Positions 57,325 through 64,000 of a stretch of DNA of 64,000 nt are shown one piece after another (the first letter of the stretch is position 1; each line of letters starts with the position of its first letter). Source of the DNA: Hyphomicrobium sp. (GTDB lineage: Bacteria > Pseudomonadota > Alphaproteobacteria > Rhizobiales > Hyphomicrobiaceae). Location of the stretch: contig JAIEMV010000002.1 in the NCBI GenBank assembly GCA_019751875.1, positions 1 to 64,000 of the forward strand, read 5' to 3'. The position numbers and the translations under genes were made by a program. Under the pieces are notes generated by a model. It made no database searches. It had not been told where the DNA came from and saw only the letters and a program-made list of their open reading frames with translations.

Positions 57325-57843
57325 TTAGATCTTGATCCCGCGCTTTTGGAGTTCGTCGCGGATCTGCTGCTCGATCTCGACGCCAATCTTCTCGCCCCAC
57401 TGCTGACCGGCCGCCATGCTCTCGGTCAAAATCTCGGGCTGCTTGGCGATGAACGCCGCGCCCGCGCCTTTCGAAAAGAACGCGCTGAGATCCTTCATTT
57501 CCGCTTCCGACAACTTCGAAGCGTAGATTGTCGCGATAAGCTCCATCATCTCCGACTTCCGCTCCGAAAACCGCTGAACGATGAGACCGGCAATCTCCTT
57601 GATCTCAGCTTCCTTGCCCGGCGCCATCTGCAGCAGGATGGGTTCGAGCTGCTTCACCATCATCGGCACTACGGCTTCGAACTGTTTCGAGGCACCGGTG
57701 GCCACGATCAACTCACGCGCCGCCGACAGGCTCGTCTCCGCCGGCTTCTGCGTCTGCGCCATCACGAGCCCGGCGGAGAAAGCAGATATGAGCGCCACCG
57801 GCGCGAGGAGTGCTCCGGCTACAAGTCCGCGCGATGACGTCAT
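57325..57843 (-). CDS. Exported DUF2059 domain protein
   Basis: 172 aa. A signal peptide (ALISAFSAGLVMAQTQKPAE) precedes a helical DUF2059 domain: ARELIVATGASKQFEAVVP, IAGLIVQRFSERKSEMMELI and ASKLSEAEMKDLSAFFSKGAG followed by AAFIAKQPEI. Function unknown; probably periplasmic. It is located between rpiA and gor. Confidence 0.93.
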   Translation of the reverse strand: MTSSRGLVAGALLAPVALISAFSAGLVMAQTQKPAETSLSAARELIVATGASKQFEAVVPMMVKQLEPILLQMAPGKEAEIKEIAGLIVQRFSERKSEMMELIATIYASKLSEAEMKDLSAFFSKGAGAAFIAKQPEILTESMAAGQQWGEKIGVEIEQQIRDELQKRGIKI

Positions 57844-57879
57844 GGGCGTTCGCCTCCAATGAGAAAAGTATTCAAGTAA

Positions 57880-58602
57880 TCAATTGGCTTCGGCTTCTTC
57901 GCCATAGGTGGCGGACAAGACGCTGATACCGTCGCGCCCGCCGATCACGGCTGCATCCGCTATGCCGAGGAAGAGACCGTTCTCCACGACGCCGGGTATG
58001 AATTTCAGCGCCTCGTCCAAACTTTCCGGGTCATCGATGCGGCCGAAATGGCAGTCGAAGATCACATTGCCGCTGTCGGTCGTGAACATCTGGCCATCCG
58101 GCTTCACGCGCAGCCTGATGTCACCCTGGCAACCGGCGTCCGCCGCCAGCATCTCGATCATGTTGCGTGTGGCGTTAAGCCCGAAAGTCACCACCTCGAT
58201 CGGCAGCGGAAAAGCGCCAAGCGTGTCGACCATCTTGGTCTCGTCCGCGATCACCAGCATGCGATCCGAGGCGGTCGCCACGATTTTCTCGCGCAAGAGC
58301 GCACCACCACCGCCCTTGATGAGCCGCAGCTCCTTGTCGATCTCGTCCGCTCCATCGATCGTCAGATCGAGAAACGGAACATCGTCGAGTGTCGTGAGCA
58401 CGATGCCGAGTGCCTCCGCCTGCCGCCGCGTCGCCTCTGATGTCGGCACGCACACCACATCGAGCCCCTTCTTGACCTCCTGGCCGAGCAGATCGACGAA
58501 CCGTGCCGCGGTCGAACCCGTCCCGAGCCCCAGCCGCATGCCCGGCTCCACGAATGCGAGCGCGCGGACGGCGGCTGAGATTTTCATCATGTCTGGCGTC
58601 AT
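57880..58602 (-). CDS. rpiA: Ribose-5-phosphate isomerase A
   Basis: 240 aa from ATG at 58602 (MTPDMMKIS); a longer frame upstream to 58689 is unlikely. It interconverts ribose-5-phosphate and ribulose-5-phosphate. Motifs: [17 protein letters not shown], the catalytic [20 protein letters not shown] and REKIVATAS. Ribose-5-phosphate feeds nucleotide, histidine and aromatic synthesis. It is the first gene of the minus-strand run toward the DAHP synthase and is divergent from gph. Confidence 0.96.
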   Translation of the reverse strand: MTPDMMKISAAVRALAFVEPGMRLGLGTGSTAARFVDLLGQEVKKGLDVVCVPTSEATRRQAEALGIVLTTLDDVPFLDLTIDGADEIDKELRLIKGGGGALLREKIVATASDRMLVIADETKMVDTLGAFPLPIEVVTFGLNATRNMIEMLAADAGCQGDIRLRVKPDGQMFTTDSGNVIFDCHFGRIDDPESLDEALKFIPGVVENGLFLGIADAAVIGGRDGISVLSATYGEEAEAN

Positions 58603-58759
58603 CGCGGGGGCCCTCACGCGTCTTGCATCGATCCGCGCCTTCCCTAGCACGGCTCCGCCGCCGTTGCCCTCCAAAAAGCGGTGCCCCACCTGACCGTCCG
58701 GATAAAAATTGCCATTCTTTTCTGGACCTTCGGCGCGGGCCCCATGCTATAGCGCGACC

Positions 58760-59452
58760 ATGCGCAACCTCACCGTGGTCTTCGATCTCGACGGAACCCT
58801 CGTCGACACCGCCCCCGATCTCGTCGGAGCAACCAATCACGCGCTGTCCGATCTCGGCCTGCCTCCGGTCGGCGCTGACATCCTGCGCCCGTGGATCTCC
58901 TTCGGGGCCCAACGCATGATCGTGGAAGCGCTCCTCCATTCCGGCGAGCATCTGCCACCGTCCGAGGTCGACCGCCTGCTCGCTTTGTTTCTCGCCTACT
59001 ATGAAGAGAACATCGCTCGTGAGAGCAGCGCCTTTCCGGGCGTGGTCACGGCGATTGAAACGCTGACGGCTGGCGGGGCCCGTCTTGCGGTGTGCACCAA
59101 CAAGCGCGAAAGCCTGTCCCGCTCTCTCCTTACGGCGCTCGACCTCGACCGCCACTTTCATGGCTTGGCAGGCCGCGACACGTTTCCGGTCTGCAAACCG
59201 CATCCGGATCATCTGCTGGGGGCGGTCCGCCTCGCCGGCGGCGACCCCGCACACGCTCTCATGGTGGGCGACAGCGACGTCGACATCAAAACCGCCAAGG
59301 CGGCCGGCGTGCCGGTTGTGGCCGTCAGCTTTGGCTACACGGCGATCCCCGTCGCCGAATTGTCGCCGGATCGCGTCATAGACCATTATGATGCGCTCAT
59401 CCCCGCCATCCGCGACCTTCACGCCGTGCCATCACGAAATCCTGCGCCGTGA
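58760..59452 (+). CDS. gph: Phosphoglycolate phosphatase
   Basis: 230 aa from ATG at 58760. HAD family with VFDLDGTLVDTAPDL (nucleophile Asp), VCTNKRESLSRSLL, KPHPDHLLGAVRLAGG and MVGDSDVDIKTAKAAGVPV. The DTAPDLVGATNHAL cap-entry sequence is typical of Gph, which removes 2-phosphoglycolate formed by DNA repair or Rubisco oxygenation. Divergent from rpiA (157 bases between starts). Confidence 0.94.
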   Translation: MRNLTVVFDLDGTLVDTAPDLVGATNHALSDLGLPPVGADILRPWISFGAQRMIVEALLHSGEHLPPSEVDRLLALFLAYYEENIARESSAFPGVVTAIETLTAGGARLAVCTNKRESLSRSLLTALDLDRHFHGLAGRDTFPVCKPHPDHLLGAVRLAGGDPAHALMVGDSDVDIKTAKAAGVPVVAVSFGYTAIPVAELSPDRVIDHYDALIPAIRDLHAVPSRNPAP

Positions 59453-59637
59453 CGGCCATTTAGGGTTGCATGCCCACCCCCGTCCGATGACAGTTTTCTG
59501 CTCCGGCGTTGGGACCCCGGTTTGACAGCGGGGTCATCATTGCCCATGTTCCGCGCCCCGAAGCCCGGCGTTTCCACAATCTCAAATTGTCCCAAGGGTC
59601 GGGTTTCCGCCGCTCCGAATTTCAAAGAAAGCACGGC

Positions 59638-62367
59638 ATGAACGTCCTGATCGTCGAGTCGGCTGCCAAGGCCAAGACCATCAAGAAGTACCTGGGCGAG
59701 AACTACAAAGTCATCGCATCGTATGGCCATGTCCGCGATTTGCCGGCGAAGGATGGCGCGGTCGAGCCCGACCAGGACTTCACGATGCACTGGGACATGG
59801 ACGACAGCCGTGGCCGCAAGGTGATGAAGGAGATCGCCGACGCGGTGAAGGGCGCCGACAAGCTGATCCTCGCCACCGACCCCGATCGCGAAGGCGAGGC
59901 CATCTCCTGGCACATCCTGGAAGTGCTCGGCGCCAAAAAAGCCTTGAAGAAGGGCATGGAAATCGAGCGCGTTGCCTTCAACGCGGTGACCAAGCCCGCC
60001 ATCCTGGCCGCCCTCGGCGAACCCCGCCAGATCGACGAACCGCTCGTCTCCGCCTATCTCGCTCGCCGGGCACTCGATTATCTCGTCGGCTTTACGCTCT
60101 CGCCCGTGCTGTGGCGCAAACTTCCCGGCGCTCGTTCGGCCGGCCGCGTGCAGTCGGTGGCCCTCCGTCTGGTCTGCGACCGCGAAGCCGAAATCGAAGC
60201 CTTCCGAACAGACGAATACTGGACGGTCGAAGCCATATTGACGACGGCAAAGGGCGAGAACTTTCCCGCCCGCGTCGTGGCGATCAACGGCACCACGCTC
60301 AAGAAGCTTGACATCAACGACGAGGCGTCCGCCAAGGCGATCGTCGCCGCCATCGAAAAGGGTCAGTTTACTGTTTCGCGGCTGGAAAAGAAGGCGGCCA
60401 AGCGCAACCCCTACCCGCCGTTCATGACCTCGACCCTGCAGATGGATGCCTCGCGCAAGCTCGGCTTTTCCGCCAAACAGACGATGCAGATTGCCCAGCG
60501 ACTCTATGAAGGCGTCGACATTGGCGGCGAGACGACCGGCCTCATCACCTACATGCGAACCGACGGCGTGACGATCGTCCCTGATGCGGTTAACGCCATC
60601 CGGGGAATGATCGCGCGCGAGTTCTCGCAGAAGTACGTCGCGCCATTCATTCGCGAATACAAATCGAAAGCCAAGAACGCGCAGGAAGCCCACGAAGCGA
60701 TCCGCCCCACCGACCCCGCGCGCCGCCCGAAGGATGTCGCCCGCTATCTGGACCGCGACCAGGCCGCCCTTTATGAGCTGATCTGGCGCCGCACGCTCGC
60801 GAGCCAGATGGCGTCGGCCGAACTCGAACAGACGAGCGCCGATATCGACGTGAAGGGCCGTGACGGCAAAGCGTATATGCTCCGCGCCAGCGGCTCGATC
60901 ATCAATTTCGATGGCTTCCTCAAGGTCTATGAGGAAGGCCGCGACGATCGCGTGCGTGTCGTTGAAAAGGGCAAGGACGACCCGGAAGACGACGCCGACA
61001 GCCGCCGCCTGCCACAACTCAACGAGGGCGATCGCGTCTCCGACAAGGAGATCGCCGCAGAACAGCATTTCACCCAGCCGCCGCCGCGCTTCTCCGAGGC
61101 CACCCTCGTCAAGCGCATGGAGGAACTCGGCATCGGTCGCCCCTCGACCTATGCCTCTACCATGGCGACACTCGTCGACCGCGGCTATGTCAAGATCGAT
61201 AAGAAGCGCCTTGTACCCGAGGACAAGGGCCGTCTGGTCACGGCCTTCCTCGAAAGCTTCTTCAGAAAGTATGTCGAATTCGATTACACGGCGAGCCTGG
61301 AAGAAAAGCTCGACCTCATCTCCGACAACAAACTCGACTGGAAAGAGATGCTGCGTGAATTCTGGCGCGACTTCACGGGCGCGGTAGGCGAGATCAAGGA
61401 TTTACGCGTTGGCGACGTGCTTGAAGCTCTCAACGAGATGCTGGGTCCGCACGTCTTTCCGGACAAGGGCGACGGTTCCGATCCGCGCGCATGTCCCAAG
61501 TGCGGCACCGGCCGCCTCTCGCTCAAGATCTCCGGCAAGAACGGCGCCTTCATCGGTTGCGGCAATTACCCCGACTGCAACTTCACACGCCAACTCGCGA
61601 CGGGGGGCGAGGGCGGTGGCGGCGAGGAGCGCGAACTCGGTTTTGATCCTGAAACCGGTTTGCCGGTGCTGGTGAAGAATGGCCGCTTTGGCACATACCT
61701 CCAAATCGGCGAAGGCTCGAAGGAAGAAAAGCCCAAGCGCTCCTCGATCCCGAAGGGCATCGATGCCGCCACCATCGATCTTGAAAAAGCGCTTCAGCTA
61801 CTCTCCCTGCCGCGTGAAGTCGGCATCCATCCCGAAACCGGAACGCCCATCGTCGCCGGCCTCGGCCGCTTCGGTCCTTTCATTCTGCATGACGGCACCT
61901 ACGCCAACGTCCCTTCGATCGAAGATGTGTTCACGATCGGCGTCAACCGCGCCGTGACGGTATTGGCCGATAAGCGCGCCGGCAAGGGTGCGGGCGGACG
62001 CTTTGGCCGCGCAGCCGCCAAGACCGTTCTGAAAGATCTCGGCGAACATCCCACCGAGGGCGGCAAGATCGAAGTGCTCGACGGCAAGTATGGCCCCTAC
62101 GTCAGCCACAACAAGGTCAACGCCACCGTGCCGAAGGGGACGGAGCCCGCGAGCCTCTCCGTGGACGACGCCATTCGCCTGCTCGAAGAACGCATTGCCA
62201 AAGGCGGCGGCAAAAGGCCCGCGCGCAAGGCCGCACCCAAGGCCGCCGCGAAAAAAGCGTCCAAGCCTGCCGGCGGCGCACCTAAAGCCGTGAAAGCAGC
62301 AGAAAAGAAGCCCGCGGCTAAGAAAACGCCGGCCAAGAAGAGTAAGGCGAAGGCCGGCGCAGACTGA
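59638..62367 (+). CDS. topA: DNA topoisomerase I (type IA)
   Basis: 909 aa from ATG at 59638 (MNVLIVESAAKAKTI). It relaxes negative supercoils. The TOPRIM domain shows VIVESAAKAKTIKKYLG-like text and ATDPDREGEAISWH; the active-site Tyr is in GLITYMRTDGV. One Cys4 zinc ribbon (CPKCGTGRLSLKISGKNGAF then CGNYPDC) is followed by C-terminal repeats (GRFGPFILHDG, GKYGPYVSHNK) and a Lys/Ala-rich basic tail (KKPAAKKTPAKKSKAKAGAD) that probably binds DNA. A hairpin terminator follows. Confidence 0.97.
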   Translation: MNVLIVESAAKAKTIKKYLGENYKVIASYGHVRDLPAKDGAVEPDQDFTMHWDMDDSRGRKVMKEIADAVKGADKLILATDPDREGEAISWHILEVLGAKKALKKGMEIERVAFNAVTKPAILAALGEPRQIDEPLVSAYLARRALDYLVGFTLSPVLWRKLPGARSAGRVQSVALRLVCDREAEIEAFRTDEYWTVEAILTTAKGENFPARVVAINGTTLKKLDINDEASAKAIVAAIEKGQFTVSRLEKKAAKRNPYPPFMTSTLQMDASRKLGFSAKQTMQIAQRLYEGVDIGGETTGLITYMRTDGVTIVPDAVNAIRGMIAREFSQKYVAPFIREYKSKAKNAQEAHEAIRPTDPARRPKDVARYLDRDQAALYELIWRRTLASQMASAELEQTSADIDVKGRDGKAYMLRASGSIINFDGFLKVYEEGRDDRVRVVEKGKDDPEDDADSRRLPQLNEGDRVSDKEIAAEQHFTQPPPRFSEATLVKRMEELGIGRPSTYASTMATLVDRGYVKIDKKRLVPEDKGRLVTAFLESFFRKYVEFDYTASLEEKLDLISDNKLDWKEMLREFWRDFTGAVGEIKDLRVGDVLEALNEMLGPHVFPDKGDGSDPRACPKCGTGRLSLKISGKNGAFIGCGNYPDCNFTRQLATGGEGGGGEERELGFDPETGLPVLVKNGRFGTYLQIGEGSKEEKPKRSSIPKGIDAATIDLEKALQLLSLPREVGIHPETGTPIVAGLGRFGPFILHDGTYANVPSIEDVFTIGVNRAVTVLADKRAGKGAGGRFGRAAAKTVLKDLGEHPTEGGKIEVLDGKYGPYVSHNKVNATVPKGTEPASLSVDDAIRLLEERIAKGGGKRPARKAAPKAAAKKASKPAGGAPKAVKAAEKKPAAKKTPAKKSKAKAGAD

Positions 62368-62369
62368 GG

Positions 62370-62393
62370 ACCGGCGCCTCTGCGACCGCCGGT
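62370..62393 (+). terminator. Hairpin after topA
   Basis: ACCGGCG pairs with CGCCGGT; the next bases are TTCCCTC, so the T tract is weak. Confidence 0.5.
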
Positions 62394-62556
62394 TTCCCTC
62401 AAGTTATCCACAGTCTGCGCAAAGACGGGAATAGAAGCGATGGGCGCACCATCGCGCCGCCCCAGAATCAGGCACTATCTCTGGTGAATTCGAGAGTGAG
62501 ATCGCGCATTTACCGCTGCGATTTGCCCATTTGGCCGACCGCCAGGTGCAACCTTC

Positions 62557-63297
62557 ATGACGGTACCGATGCCCTACATCCCGCCGAATGTTTATCTGCT
62601 GGCCGATAACCTGGATGCTGCACTCGCCGCCGGCGAGGACCTCATGAAGGCGGAACTCGTTTGGGAAACCGGCGCTGGCCGCGACGGCGTCGACATCGCC
62701 CGCGCCCGCGCCGCACAGCGGTCCGTTCTCGAAAACGTTCGTTCACTCGAGCAGATCCTCGTCGCCCGCGTGCTCAAGTCGCGCGAGCGTTCCGAAGAGA
62801 TTGCCAAGCGCGATCCCCGTTTCGCAACAGTCGCCCGGCTCTACAATGCCGGCACAGCCATTTTGATCGAAGCGGTCGCCGACTTTGGCAATTTGGCCAC
62901 CGCGGACTTCGAGACCGGTGGTGGCGCCGTCCCTTTCCTGCGCACCCGCGGGCTTCTAACCGACGATTCCCCCGGTCCCACAGAGGGAGAAACATTCAAG
63001 TTCCGCGATGATTTTCTCGTTGCCGGCCGTATCCGCCTGGGCACGTTGCTCGATCTTATCGCGATGTATTTGGACACGCTTGAGATCTACTATGATCTCT
63101 TCGACGATGCCCCCGTAGAGTCGGATCTTTTGCCGGGCGAAACTGATCCGGACCTGGTCACAAGTGCACCGGTCCGGGCAGACGTTAACACCGGCGAGCT
63201 CGAGAGTGGTGATGACAGCACCGATAGCGAAGATGTCGAGGCATTGCGCAAGGCTCTCCTCGAAGTCCGCTCCGCGGTCGCACTAGACCAGCGCTGA
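62557..63297 (+). CDS. Hypothetical protein, 246 aa
   Basis: Mainly helical, acidic, no signal peptide or membrane segment. The N-terminal half is a long helix-rich part (NLDAALAAGEDLMKAELVWE, ARAAQRSVLENVRSLEQILV) and the middle has RLYNAGTAILIEAVADFGNL. The C-terminus is a Glu/Asp-rich tail with DDSTDSEDVEALRKALLEVR. I recognise no family. It overlaps the next minus-strand gene by 15 bases at the 3' ends. Confidence 0.7.
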   Translation: MTVPMPYIPPNVYLLADNLDAALAAGEDLMKAELVWETGAGRDGVDIARARAAQRSVLENVRSLEQILVARVLKSRERSEEIAKRDPRFATVARLYNAGTAILIEAVADFGNLATADFETGGGAVPFLRTRGLLTDDSPGPTEGETFKFRDDFLVAGRIRLGTLLDLIAMYLDTLEIYYDLFDDAPVESDLLPGETDPDLVTSAPVRADVNTGELESGDDSTDSEDVEALRKALLEVRSAVALDQR

Positions 63298-64000
63298 CGG
63301 GTGCACCCGGAGGCGTGGCCTCTGGTCCTGCTCCGTCTCGTCCTTCATTTCGCCTGCCGGCACCCGCGGATGCGGAGTGGTCATTTGAGGTAGGCGCACG
63401 GGCACATCGCCAAGCGCTGACGACTGCCACCCACCGCTCTTCTTGATCGCCGCCTGCTTCTTGCCCTTGGAAACCCCGGCCTGTTTGACCGGCCCCGAAT
63501 TGGTCTGCGTCTCGGGCAATGATCCGGTGGTGGATTTCGACTTGGCCCGGACGGGCTTTGGTTTCTGCAACGACGCGAACTTCGGCGTCGTGCGGTAACG
63601 CTCTTCAGCATAGGTCGTGAAGCCTGCCCGAAATTCTTCCGGCCGCTCGACCTGCGCGACCCGCACCCGCTGCTCACGTCGCGGAGCCTGCGCCACCTCG
63701 GCCTTTGGCTTCGCCACAGGCTTTTTCTCGCCGGCCTTCGACGCCGCGCTGCGCGAACGCTTTGCGACGCGGACTGGCTTTGGCGGCTCGATGAGCGACG
63801 TCACAAGCGTAGCGACCGCCTCCAAGGCATCGGGCTCCTTCGGCTTCACTTCCACCGCCTCCACGCGCGTCCTGCGCGGGACGACAGTCTTTGCGGCGGG
63901 AATCTTCGGTGTGAGAACTGCGACATTCGTAGAGGGTGGGACGGAGGCCGTCACACTCCGCCGTTCGATCGTGGACTGCGCAATTAAGGCTTCCGCCAAG
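63283..64000 (-). CDS. Hypothetical basic, proline/lysine-rich protein (partial at window edge)
   Basis: The reading frame is open to the right window edge; only the C-terminal part of about 239 residues is seen. It is low-complexity and strongly basic, with KRSRSAASKAGEKKPVAKPK, REQRVRVAQVERPEEFRAGF and KPKPVRAKSKSTTGSL. There is no recognisable domain in this part. It could be the linker or tail of a larger envelope or polar protein. The true start lies outside the window. Confidence 0.6.
   Translation of the reverse strand, partial: LAEALIAQSTIERRSVTASVPPSTNVAVLTPKIPAAKTVVPRRTRVEAVEVKPKEPDALEAVATLVTSLIEPPKPVRVAKRSRSAASKAGEKKPVAKPKAEVAQAPRREQRVRVAQVERPEEFRAGFTTYAEERYRTTPKFASLQKPKPVRAKSKSTTGSLPETQTNSGPVKQAGVSKGKKQAAIKKSGGWQSSALGDVPVRLPQMTTPHPRVPAGEMKDETEQDQRPRLRVHPSALV

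Overview
The window reads as a chromosomal segment of an alphaproteobacterium of the order Hyphomicrobiales (Rhizobiales), possibly close to Hyphomicrobiaceae. The reasons are the GC-rich core, the DUF2865 protein, an HWE-type histidine kinase, a PpsR-type regulator, a class II DAHP synthase, CimA next to CysS, and the ilvB/ilvH/ilvC/leuA/miaA/serB neighbourhood. This placement rests on gene content alone; no database was searched.

Region 1 (about 0.45-17.9 kb) looks like a genomic island. A fragment of a tRNA-Lys 3' half lies at 445-490 beside a tyrosine recombinase (575-1801). An intact tRNA-Lys(CUU) lies at 17838-17913. The two share an exact 19-bp direct repeat (472-490 and 17865-17883). 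The interval has loosely packed genes, long gaps and a clearly AT-rich centre (6.5-7.6 kb). Cargo includes stress and envelope genes (GlsB/YeaQ family, a 24-aa membrane microprotein with a bactofilin, a DUF4118-HWE histidine kinase, a CBS-pair protein), a DUF6641-like protein, a short HUH-endonuclease-like Rep protein, an H-NS-family silencer, an orphan PpsR, a ribbon-helix-helix protein, a MarR/TauE pair, and a very large unrecognised protein with a zinc ribbon and a PD-(D/E)XK nuclease signature (13726-16206) beside a multi-spanning membrane protein. That last pair is the best candidate here for an undescribed defence-type system.

Region 2 (18-33.7 kb) is core metabolism. A divergent stand-alone MreB-like gene is followed by four tandem 37-bp palindromes, then leuA with a leucine-rich leader peptide and a long hairpin (a likely attenuator). 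Next come a cytochrome b561, PhzF-like and Nudix proteins, a bacterial Cys-loop-type ligand-gated channel, ilvC, ilvH and ilvB with an exported-protein ORF coupled between ilvB and ilvH, miaA, serB and a Na+/Ca2+ exchanger. 

Region 3 (33.7-51.3 kb) holds an Atm1-type ABC exporter, a LysM protein, a LOG-family protein, an M48 protease, MeaB, a pentapeptide-repeat protein, and a tightly overlapping minus-strand run cysS - two membrane microproteins - GNAT - a third membrane microprotein - cimA. After a pair of strong hairpin repeats come the DUF2865 protein and the overlapping pair nadE-gltX. LeuA, IlvBH, IlvC and CimA together supply most of the dedicated steps for leucine, valine and pyruvate-derived isoleucine; LeuB, LeuC/D, IlvD and IlvE must lie elsewhere.

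Region 4 (51.3-64 kb) carries an APC permease, a likely minus-strand operon rpiA - DUF2059 - gor - SDR - yceI - class II DAHP synthase, then gph, topA, an unrecognised 246-aa protein, and a partial gene at the right edge.
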